DNA from: an uncultured Phenylobacterium sp.
Lineage (GTDB): Bacteria; Pseudomonadota; Alphaproteobacteria; Caulobacterales; Caulobacteraceae
NCBI GenBank assembly: GCA_945952355.1
Contig: CAMFIW010000085.1
Coordinates: 1-8,478 of the forward strand
Direction: 5' to 3'
Length of the DNA: 8,478 bases
Part shown: piece after piece, positions 1-5,258 of the stretch
How positions within the stretch are numbered: the stretch's first letter is position 1
Layout of the letters: each line of letters starts with the position of its first letter
Program-made: the position numbers and the translations under genes
The notes under the pieces: generated by a model
Seen by the model: only the letters and a program-made list of their open reading frames with translations
Told to the model about the DNA's origin: nothing
The model's database searches: none

Positions 1-47
1 CTACACACTGCATATCGTCGGCAGCGTCAGATGTGTATAAGAGACAG
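1..47 (+). other. Untrimmed Illumina Nextera adapter (sequencing artefact)
   Basis: These bases are synthetic library sequence, not genome. Positions 1-6 (CTACAC) match the end of the P5 oligo. Positions 7-14 (ACTGCATA) sit where the i5 index belongs and match, from memory, the Nextera 506 index. Positions 15-28 (TCGTCGGCAGCGTC) are the Nextera Read 1 adapter. Positions 29-47 (AGATGTGTATAAGAGACAG) are the 19-bp hyperactive-Tn5 mosaic end. All parts are in the exact order of a library molecule, so genomic DNA can begin at 48 at the earliest. No gene should be called here, and the mosaic end should not be read as a natural Tn5/IS50 end. Confidence 0.97.
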
Positions 48-152
48 TATTAAATTTGTGTAATGTAGATATGATACCCACGAACGCTTGCTCGATTCAA
101 CAAATTTGTCTTAACTGTATGTAATCTTCCGACGATTACAGAAAGTTCACAT
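48..152 (+). promoter_or_regulatory. AT-rich leader with putative promoter and palindromic operator
   Basis: This stretch is about one third GC by hand count, against GC-rich flanking genes. A sigma70-like promoter can be drawn: TCAACA at 97-102 (4 of 6 to TTGACA), a 17-bp spacer, and TGTAAT at 120-125 (5 of 6 to TATAAT), giving a short untranslated leader before the ATG at 153. A perfect 10-bp palindrome, ACAAATTTGT (100-109), overlaps the -35 and spacer. Its core AAATTTGT recurs at 52-59. A GATTC (GANTC) site lies at 94-98. A second -10-like hexamer, TATGAT (70-75), has no -35 because the adapter begins there. The promoter assignment is inference from consensus matching only. Confidence 0.4.
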
Positions 153-521
153 ATGCGTAGGCGGAACGCCCTGCTCGAAGCCATGGAGCTTCTACGGGGC
201 GTAAACCCGGATTTCACGGTCAGCCAGATCGTGGCCCTGCTCTATGTGGCCGATGAGGACACGCCCCTGCCTCTGCCCGATCTGCGCCGCCGCGCGGGCA
301 TGACCAATGATGGCGCGTGGAAGGCCGTCCAGGCCCTCACCGAGATCGAGGATCCCGACGGCGACGTCCTGGTCACCGTCGATCGCTGGGCCATGCGGGC
401 CATCGTCGCCGCCGAGCTGGGCCCCGCGGGTCAGAAGCTGCGCGCCGCCCTCGACGAGATCATCAGCGAGGCCGCCCCGATCGTCGAGGAGCCCGCGCTC
501 AGGGAGCGGGCGTCGGGTTGA
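153..521 (+). CDS. Small winged-helix (MarR-like) DNA-binding protein
   Basis: This 122-residue protein is probably cytoplasmic and a transcriptional regulator. It has a winged-helix layout: an N-terminal helix (about 4-15), a helix with VSQIVALLYVAD (about 23-34), a turn and scaffold helix LPDLRRRAG (41-49), a likely recognition helix TNDGAWKAVQALTE (51-64), a wing with alternating charged and hydrophobic residues (about 66-78), and a closing helix LGPAGQKLRAALDEII (89-104) that resembles the 'LTPAG' segment of MarR proteins. The ATG at 153 is the first start codon after an in-frame stop at 72-74, and GAAAG (141-145) is a modest ribosome-binding site. The last 23 bp overlap the end of the convergent peptidase gene. 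The effector and target genes are unknown, and autoregulation through the palindrome at 100-109 is only a guess. It is shorter than typical MarR proteins (about 140-150 residues) and lacks much of their dimerisation region, so another winged-helix family is possible. Confidence 0.72.
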   Translation: MRRRNALLEAMELLRGVNPDFTVSQIVALLYVADEDTPLPLPDLRRRAGMTNDGAWKAVQALTEIEDPDGDVLVTVDRWAMRAIVAAELGPAGQKLRAALDEIISEAAPIVEEPALRERASG

Positions 522-2727
522 GCTTGCGGGCCAGGAAATCGAGTGTCGTTCGCATGCGATGCGCCAGATTGGCCTGGGTCCAGCCGGCGCGATGGCGCAG
601 GCCTGGATACATCATGGTCTCGAACGCCACCGGCCGCGCTTGCAGCGCCGCCATTAGGCGGGTGGAGTTGTCGAAGGTCACGTTGTCGTCGGCCATGCCG
701 TGCATCAGCATCAGGGCGTCGGGTTTCAGCCGCCCGACCCGCGCCGTCACTTCCGAGGCCGCATAGCCCGCCGCGTTGTCGGCCGGCGTGCCCATGTAGC
801 GCTCGGTATAGTGGGTGTCGTAGAGCCGCCAGTCGGTGGGCGGCGCCCCCGCCACGCCCGCCGCGAACGGTGAATCGGGCGCCGTCAGCAGCATCAGGGT
901 CATGTAGCCGCCATAGGACCAACCGGTGACCGCGATCCGCGTCGGGTCCACATAGGCCAAGCTCTTCAGATAGCTCACCCCGGCCAGTTGGTCGGCCACG
1001 TCGAGCTGGCCCATCCGCCGGTCGATCGCGGTCTTGAACGCCATCGAGCGGTTCGGCGTGCCGTGATTGTCCAGGCTGAAGACGATGAAGCCGGCCTCCA
1101 GGTAGAGTTGGTCGGCCGGGTCGTTCCACACCTTGCGCACCAGGGCGCTGCCCGGGCCGCCATAGACCTTGATCAGCACCGGGTATTTCTTCGCCGGATC
1201 GAAGCCCGGCGGCGTGCGCATCGACCACCACAGGTCCTGGCCGTCCGCCGCCTTGATCGACCCGAAGTTCGGGGTGCGCAGCCGATCCGCATAGGGCGCG
1301 AACGGATGGCCGGCCGCGAGCTTGTTCTCCTCGATCCAGCGCACCAGGGTCCCGTCGGCGCGATAGAGGCCGGTCTGCTGCGGCGTGCCCGGATCCTCAT
1401 AGGTCCCGGCGAAGGTCCCGCCCTTCTCCGCCACCTTCACGGTCCACCAGCCGCCGGCCTTGGTCAGGGCCTTGGGCTGGCCCGCGGTCTTGTAGGCGAC
1501 TTCGTACAGCCGCCGCTCGACCGGGGTGTCCTTGTTGGCGGTGAAGATCACCACGCCGCGCGCCTCGTCGACGCCCTGGATCGCGTCGACCGGCCAGTCG
1601 CCCTGGGTCACCTGGCGGACCAGCTTGCCGTCGGCCTTGTACAGATAGAGGTGCTTCCAGCCACTCTTCTCGGACGACCACAGGAAGGTCCCGTCTTTCA
1701 GGGCGCGGAAGTCTTCCGACAGGTCGATCCAGTGCGGGCTGGTCTCGGTCAGCACCAGGTGAGTCTTGCCGGTGGCCGGATCGGCCGCCAGCAGGTCCAG
1801 CTTGCGCTGGTCGCGGCTTTCGCGCTGCACGTAGAGCGTCTTGCCGTCCTTCGACCAGTCGACCCGCGCCAGATAGATGTCGGCGTCGGCGCCCAGGTCG
1901 ACCTTCACCCGCGCCCCGGTGGCCACGTCGGCCACATAGAGCTCGACCTTGGCGTTCGGCCGGCCCACGCGCGGATAGCGCTGCTTGACCAGCGTCGCGC
2001 CGGTCGCATCGATGTCGAGGCGCTCGACGATATCGACCCCGCTCTGGTCGACGTGGGTGAGCGCGATACGGCTCTCGTCCGGGCTCCACCAGTAGCCGGT
2101 CTGGCGGTCCATCTCCTCCTGGGCGATGAACTCGGCCGTGCCCCAGCTCGAAAGCTCGCCGCCGCCGGTCGTCAGCGCCTTCTCGGCGCCGCCGCGCGAC
2201 GGCTGGACGAACAGATTGTCGTTGCGGATGAACGAGACGAACCCGCCCTTCGGCGAGACTTTCGCGTCGATCTCGTCCTCTGGGGTGTCAGTCAGGCGCG
2301 ACAGCTTGCCATCGGCCCGCGTCCATAGCCAAAGGTCGCCCTCGACAGGCGCCAGGATGAAGCGGCCTTCCTCGTCCCAGTCATAGGCCACCACCCCGTG
2401 GGTCTGGACGCCCTGGCGCTCGCGGCGGCTCTTCTCCGCCTCCGACAGCACCCGGTCCTTGGGGATCAGGGCCCGCGCGTCGATCAGAAGGCGCGGTTCG
2501 CCCCCGGCCACGTCGGCCGCCCAAAGGTCGGTCATGCGCGGATCGTCGGCCTTGGCCTTCAGATAGGTCACCATCGAGCCGTCCGGCGCCAGGCTTACGC
2601 CTCGCGCCCGAGGCCCCGACAGGTCCGGCGCCGAATAGACCCGCTCGACGGTCAGCTTCTCCGCGTTCGCCAGTCCCGTCGCCGCCATCACCATGCCCGC
2701 CGCCAAAACGCCCGCCAGCCGTCTCAT
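499..2727 (-). CDS. Secreted S9B-family prolyl dipeptidyl peptidase (DPP IV-like)
   Basis: This 742-residue serine peptidase is expected to remove X-Pro or X-Ala dipeptides from peptide N-termini in the periplasm. A signal peptide covers residues 1-22, with likely cleavage after ANA. A beta-propeller (DPPIV N-terminal type) spans roughly 40-480. It contains AQEEMDR with Glu204-Glu205, equivalent to the double-Glu motif that holds the substrate amino terminus in DPP IV. The alpha/beta-hydrolase domain spans about 490-735. It has the oxyanion tyrosine in VYGGPG (Tyr522), the nucleophile in GWSYGG (Ser604), the acid in HGMADDNV (Asp680/681) and the base in YPGLRHR (His712). Length and motif order are normal for bacterial DPP IV. 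GAGGGGG lies 6 nt before the ATG, which supports this start. It lies 68 bp downstream of the SDR gene on the same strand and may be cotranscribed with it. The complete catalytic set makes an active enzyme likely; the exact substrate preference is inferred from the family. Confidence 0.93.
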   Translation of the reverse strand: MRRLAGVLAAGMVMAATGLANAEKLTVERVYSAPDLSGPRARGVSLAPDGSMVTYLKAKADDPRMTDLWAADVAGGEPRLLIDARALIPKDRVLSEAEKSRRERQGVQTHGVVAYDWDEEGRFILAPVEGDLWLWTRADGKLSRLTDTPEDEIDAKVSPKGGFVSFIRNDNLFVQPSRGGAEKALTTGGGELSSWGTAEFIAQEEMDRQTGYWWSPDESRIALTHVDQSGVDIVERLDIDATGATLVKQRYPRVGRPNAKVELYVADVATGARVKVDLGADADIYLARVDWSKDGKTLYVQRESRDQRKLDLLAADPATGKTHLVLTETSPHWIDLSEDFRALKDGTFLWSSEKSGWKHLYLYKADGKLVRQVTQGDWPVDAIQGVDEARGVVIFTANKDTPVERRLYEVAYKTAGQPKALTKAGGWWTVKVAEKGGTFAGTYEDPGTPQQTGLYRADGTLVRWIEENKLAAGHPFAPYADRLRTPNFGSIKAADGQDLWWSMRTPPGFDPAKKYPVLIKVYGGPGSALVRKVWNDPADQLYLEAGFIVFSLDNHGTPNRSMAFKTAIDRRMGQLDVADQLAGVSYLKSLAYVDPTRIAVTGWSYGGYMTLMLLTAPDSPFAAGVAGAPPTDWRLYDTHYTERYMGTPADNAAGYAASEVTARVGRLKPDALMLMHGMADDNVTFDNSTRLMAALQARPVAFETMMYPGLRHRAGWTQANLAHRMRTTLDFLARKLNPTPAP

Positions 2728-2795
2728 GTTACGCCCCCTCGCAAGGATGGCGGATCAGAACGACCGTTCGGGCGCCTTGGCAAGCGCCCGCCGGC
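2728..2795 (-). other. Intergenic gap between SDR and peptidase with two inverted repeats
   Basis: The 68-bp gap contains a 7-bp inverted repeat, CGGGCGC (2769-2775) and GCGCCCG (2784-2790), with an 8-nt loop, immediately downstream of the SDR stop codon on the minus strand. No T-tract follows it on that strand, so it is a weak terminator candidate at best. A shorter inverted repeat, GAACG-AC-CGTTC (2758-2769), lies between the hairpin and the peptidase ribosome-binding site and could be an operator half-site pair. I could not assign a convincing promoter here, so read-through from the SDR gene is plausible. Confidence 0.35.
2734..2740 (-). promoter_or_regulatory. Ribosome-binding site of the S9B peptidase gene
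   Basis: Read on the minus strand this is GAGGGGG, 6 nt upstream of the ATG at 2725-2727. Together with the signal peptide that begins at once, it fixes the start of the peptidase. Confidence 0.7.
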
Positions 2796-3611
2796 CTAGA
2801 CCAGCTCGGACGGCGTGATCCCGAGTTCCTTCAGGAAGGGCTCGGCGTAGTCGATTCGGCCGGTCATCTTGGCGGGGTCGGCCTTGGCGAGCTGGTAGAC
2901 TGCCTCGGCGATGTACTCGATCGGCTGCACCCGATCCTTGGACTGCTCGTTGATCAGGCCGTGCACCGCCACCCCGGGGGTGTCGACCAGGCCCGGCGAG
3001 ACCACGTTGACCGCGATGTTGTCGCCCGCGACCTCGGAGGCCAGGCCCGTGGTGAAGCGCTCAAGCGCCGCCTTGCACAGGCCATAGACCGTGCCGCCGC
3101 GCCCCCCGCGATAGGGCGGCTTCGGATGCAGGCCCGCCGGCGAGGAGATGTTCACGATCGAGCCCGACTTGCGCTCGATCATCGAGGGCAGGACCAGCTG
3201 GGCCAGGTGGAAGGGCGCATAGACCTGCACCTCCATCATCAGCTTGAACCGCTTCTCGGTGAACTCGATCACCGGCATGAAATAGGTGATGGCGGCGTTG
3301 TTGATCAGGATGTCGATCGGCCCGTAGGCGGCGACCGCCTCCTCCACCAGTCGCTCGCGCTCGACCGCCTGGGCGAGGTCGGCCTTGATCAGGGTCGCCT
3401 GGCCGCCGGCCTTCTTGATGCGCTCGACCGTGTCGCCCAGGGTGCCGGGCAGCCGGCTCTCCCCGTCGCTGGCGGTCCGGGCCGAGACCACGACCTTGGC
3501 GCCCTCCATGGCCAGGCGCGCCGCGATGGCCTCGCCGATGCCGCGGCTGGCGCCGGTGACCAGGGCGACCTTGCCCTTCAGGGTTCCATTGGGATTGATC
3601 GTCGCTGACAT
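2796..3611 (-). CDS. Short-chain dehydrogenase/reductase (classical SDR)
   Basis: This 271-residue cytoplasmic oxidoreductase has a Rossmann fold. It has the classical SDR nucleotide-binding motif TGASRGIG (residues 19-26), NNAA (104-107) after the fourth strand, the catalytic serine region NISSPAG (154-160), and Tyr176 with Lys180 (YGLCK). Arg45 directly after the second strand suggests a preference for NADP(H), which is inference. Two loops are longer than in small SDRs: an insert with LPGT (residues about 47-58) and a Gly/Pro-rich loop PKPPYRGGRGG (163-173) between the active serine and tyrosine. The LPGT insert recalls HSDL2-like SDRs. The substrate cannot be read from the sequence. The start is supported by AGGGAGGG (3621-3628, minus strand) 9 nt before the ATG. 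It is divergent from the VOC gene and lies upstream of the peptidase gene on the same strand. Confidence 0.92.
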   Translation of the reverse strand: MSATINPNGTLKGKVALVTGASRGIGEAIAARLAMEGAKVVVSARTASDGESRLPGTLGDTVERIKKAGGQATLIKADLAQAVERERLVEEAVAAYGPIDILINNAAITYFMPVIEFTEKRFKLMMEVQVYAPFHLAQLVLPSMIERKSGSIVNISSPAGLHPKPPYRGGRGGTVYGLCKAALERFTTGLASEVAGDNIAVNVVSPGLVDTPGVAVHGLINEQSKDRVQPIEYIAEAVYQLAKADPAKMTGRIDYAEPFLKELGITPSELV

Positions 3612-3797
3612 GAATGGGCGCCCTCCCTGGGCGATTTATTATGGTTCAAGCAATGGGCCGGAGCCTCGCGCCCTTCCGACCGGCGCGCAAGGCTGTCGTC
3701 GCGCGGCGATGATGGCGTCCGGATTCCGCTGCTAAACGTTCTTGCTTTGTTCAAGTCGAGCGGTAGGCTCGCGAGCAATCTGGACAGGAGAACTCCC
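3612..3797. promoter_or_regulatory. Divergent intergenic region between SDR and VOC genes
   Basis: This 186-bp region must hold the start signals of two divergent genes. Towards the SDR, on the minus strand, there is an AT-rich CATAATAAAT block (3632-3641) just before the AGGGAGGG ribosome-binding site. It could be a -10 element, but I find no good -35. Towards the VOC gene there is TTGCTT (3742-3747), a perfect palindrome GCTCGCGAGC (3767-3776), and an overlapping short stem CGAGC-GGTAG-GCTCG (3757-3771). A GANTC site (GATTC) sits at 3722-3726, and GTTCAAG occurs at 3644-3650 and 3749-3755. No reading frame here has coding character. The promoters are not defined with confidence. Confidence 0.4.
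3786..3790 (+). promoter_or_regulatory. Ribosome-binding site that fixes the VOC start
   Basis: AGGAG lies 7 nt before the ATG at 3798-3800. It favours this ATG over the in-frame TTG at 3747, which would add 17 residues unlike the VOC family N-terminus. Confidence 0.8.
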
Positions 3798-4175
3798 ATG
3801 TTGGGCTATGTCACCATCGGGGCGCGCGACGTCGAGGCCGCGCTGCCCTTCTATGACGCCGTATTCGGGGCCATCGGCGCGCCCCGCGCCTTCTTCGAGG
3901 GCGGATGGGCCGGCTACGGGCCGCCCGGCGGCGACGCCAACACCTTCATCTGCCCGCCCTTCGACGGCAACGAGGCGCGCGGCGGCAACGGGGTGATGAT
4001 CGCCTTCCTCGCGCCCGACAAGGCCAGCGTCGACGCGGCCCATGCCGCCGGCCTCGCCAACGGCGGGACCGACGAGGGCGCCCCGGGCGCGCGGCCGCCG
4101 GAGTCCACCAGCTTCTACGGCGCCTATCTGCGCGACCAGACGGGCAACAAGATCTGCGTGTTCTCCAAGGGCTGA
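3798..4175 (+). CDS. VOC-superfamily (glyoxalase-fold) protein
   Basis: This 125-residue cytoplasmic protein belongs to the vicinal oxygen chelate superfamily (glyoxalase, bleomycin-resistance and dioxygenase-like folds). It begins with the typical first strand and helix, YVTIGARDVEAALPFYDAV (residues 4-22). The second module starts near GNGVMIAF (63-70) and the helix after APDKASVDAAHAAGLANGG, and the protein ends with YLRDQTGNKICVFSKG (110-125). The three positions that usually bind metal are changed: Tyr4 where a His is usual, Met67 in place of the His of 'GxHxAF', and Cys120 in place of the Glu of 'GNxxE'. The protein is therefore probably not a canonical metal-dependent glyoxalase, as with many small VOC proteins of unknown substrate. 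The start at 3798 follows a good AGGAG. Its neighbours are the divergent SDR and the downstream propeller gene, 80 bp away on the same strand. The precise function is unknown. Confidence 0.88.
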   Translation: MLGYVTIGARDVEAALPFYDAVFGAIGAPRAFFEGGWAGYGPPGGDANTFICPPFDGNEARGGNGVMIAFLAPDKASVDAAHAAGLANGGTDEGAPGARPPESTSFYGAYLRDQTGNKICVFSKG

Positions 4176-4188
4176 GGCTCACCGGGGG

Positions 4189-4216
4189 GCGGCCCCGGCT
4201 TGACCGCAGGGGCCGC
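4189..4216 (+). repeat. All-GC inverted repeat in the leader of the propeller gene
   Basis: GCGGCCCC (4189-4196) and GGGGCCGC (4209-4216) form a perfect 8-bp stem with a 12-nt loop, 13 nt after the VOC stop codon. A competing hairpin, CCGGGG (4182-4187) with CCCCGG (4193-4198), shares its left side. No U-tract follows either one, so a classic intrinsic terminator is unlikely. It could protect the VOC transcript's 3' end or be part of the structured leader of the next gene. Confidence 0.5.
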
Positions 4217-4222
4217 GCCTCC

Positions 4223-4251
4223 GATCCTCCGGGCTCACCCCTTGGAGGATC
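4223..4251 (+). promoter_or_regulatory. Hairpin that sequesters the Shine-Dalgarno of the propeller gene
   Basis: GATCCTCC (4223-4230) pairs perfectly with GGAGGATC (4244-4251). The stem continues in RNA through two G-U pairs (4231:4243 and 4232:4242) and one G-C pair (4233:4241), closing a 7-nt loop (4234-4240). The right arm contains the whole Shine-Dalgarno GGAGG (4244-4248), which lies 7 nt before the ATG at 4256. Folding would therefore hide the ribosome-binding site. A second CCTCC copy at 4218-4222 could also pair with it. That the pairing exists is seen in the sequence; that it regulates translation is inference. Confidence 0.6.
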
Positions 4252-4255
4252 CGTC

Positions 4256-5191
4256 ATGCGCCCCGCCGCCGCTCTTGCCTGCGCGCTGATCCTTGGGGCG
4301 CCCGCCTCGGCCCAGGCGGGCCTTTGCGCCAAGTGGGGAACCCCCGCCCAGGCCGGCCTGCTCGACCCGGTGATCATCAGCGAGGCCAGCGGCCTGGAGG
4401 CCTCGGCCCGGTTCCCCGGCCGGCTCTATCACAACAACGATTCCGGCGACGGCCTGCGCTTCTACATCACCGACATGGCAGGAGCGCGGACCACGACCGT
4501 CGAGCTCGCGGGCCCGCATCCGACCGATATCGAGGAAATGTCGCTGGGCCCCTGCGGCCAGGCCACCTGCCTCTATCTGGGCGATATAGGCGACAATCCC
4601 GCCGCCCGTTCGGAGGTGGTCTTCACTCTCGTCGAGGAGGCGAAGGACTTCGCACCCGTCGTCACGCCGCTGCGCGCCGTCCGCGCCCGCTACCCCGACG
4701 GCCCGCACAACGCCGAGGCCTTCGCGGTGCTGCCCAATGGCGACCTCGTGGTGATCACCAAGCCGGCCGACCGCGACTTCATCCATCCGGGTCCGGCCCT
4801 GGTCTTCAAGCTCACCGCCAGCCAGCTCGCCGAGACGGAGGGCGTTCAAGTCTTCGCCAAGGTCGGCGAACTCGATCTCCCCAAGCTCCTGCCCGAACTG
4901 CCCTTCTATGCGTGGGTCGTCACTGGCCTCGACATCGCCGCCGACGGCCGCCACGCCCTGGTCCTCACCTATGGCGCGGTCATCGAGCTCAACCTCGACC
5001 TCTCCAAGCCCGCGCCGCCGCTCGCCGAGTGGCGCAAGGGCGAGACCTGGCAGGTGTTGCGGCCGCCTCAGCTCCAGCAGCAGGAGGCCATCGCCTGGCA
5101 GCCGGACGAGCGGGCCTTCGTCTACGACACCGAGACGGGCCGCAGCCACGGCCCCGCCACGCTCATGAAGGTCGCCTGCGAAGTCCCCTGA
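4256..5191 (+). CDS. Secreted beta-propeller-like protein, function unknown
   Basis: This 311-residue exported protein begins with a signal peptide (hydrophobic 4-15, likely cleavage after ASA at 17-19). The mature part is rich in short strands and repeated motifs resembling a propeller. These are ISEASGLEAS (41-50), YHNNDSGDG (58-66), DIEEMSLGP (91-99), LYLGDIGDN (106-114), YPDGPHNAEAFAV (146-158), VTGLDIAADG (222-231) and QQEAIAWQPD (274-283). Paired Asp/Glu residues recur in these motifs and could bind a divalent cation, as in phytase-like or esterase-like propellers. The arrangement resembles a widespread family usually left as hypothetical. Four cysteines (24, 100, 105, 308) could form two disulfides in the periplasm. 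The ATG at 4256 is chosen because GGAGG precedes it and the signal peptide starts there; the frame stays open further upstream through VOC coding sequence without signal-like residues. It lies 80 bp downstream of the VOC gene and may share its transcript. I do not recognise a specific activity. Confidence 0.82.
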   Translation: MRPAAALACALILGAPASAQAGLCAKWGTPAQAGLLDPVIISEASGLEASARFPGRLYHNNDSGDGLRFYITDMAGARTTTVELAGPHPTDIEEMSLGPCGQATCLYLGDIGDNPAARSEVVFTLVEEAKDFAPVVTPLRAVRARYPDGPHNAEAFAVLPNGDLVVITKPADRDFIHPGPALVFKLTASQLAETEGVQVFAKVGELDLPKLLPELPFYAWVVTGLDIAADGRHALVLTYGAVIELNLDLSKPAPPLAEWRKGETWQVLRPPQLQQQEAIAWQPDERAFVYDTETGRSHGPATLMKVACEVP

Positions 5192-5202
5192 GGCTGGCGC
5201 GC

Positions 5203-5235
5203 AAAGAAAAAGGCCGGGACGCGAGCCCCGGCCTT
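5203..5235 (-). terminator. Intrinsic terminator for the PEP-CTERM gene
   Basis: AAGGCCGGG (5210-5218) and CCCGGCCTT (5227-5235) form a 9-bp stem with an 8-nt loop. On the minus strand the hairpin is followed by a T-rich run (complement of the A-rich 5203-5211), the normal form of a Rho-independent terminator for the PEP-CTERM gene that ends at 5259. For the + strand propeller gene, which stops at 5191, the hairpin is well placed but has only a weak T-tract after it, so it may work in both directions with lower efficiency. Confidence 0.85.
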
Positions 5236-5258
5236 CGTCTCATCCTTGATCGGATCGA

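Noticed and set aside
29..47. A Tn5/IS50 transposon end
   Set aside because: It is the synthetic mosaic end, directly preceded by the Nextera Read 1 primer site, an index and the P5 tail. Natural IS50 ends differ and are followed by transposase sequence, which is absent.
988..2328. Long + strand reading frame (446 codons) inside the peptidase gene
   Set aside because: It is antisense to a gene with complete S9B motifs. The protein is Arg, Gly, Leu and Val rich with no recognisable domain, typical of open antisense frames in high-GC DNA.
2769..2790. A firm Rho-independent terminator after the SDR gene
   Set aside because: The stem is only 7 bp and no T-tract follows on the minus strand, so it is listed only as an inverted repeat in the intergenic entry.
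3747..3797. TTG start giving the VOC protein 17 more residues
   Set aside because: The extension has no VOC-like sequence and lacks a ribosome-binding site, while the ATG at 3798 has AGGAG at ideal spacing.
3905..4255. Upstream extension of the propeller frame across the VOC gene
   Set aside because: It overlaps conserved VOC coding sequence in another frame and is Arg-rich. The signal peptide and GGAGG place the start at 4256.
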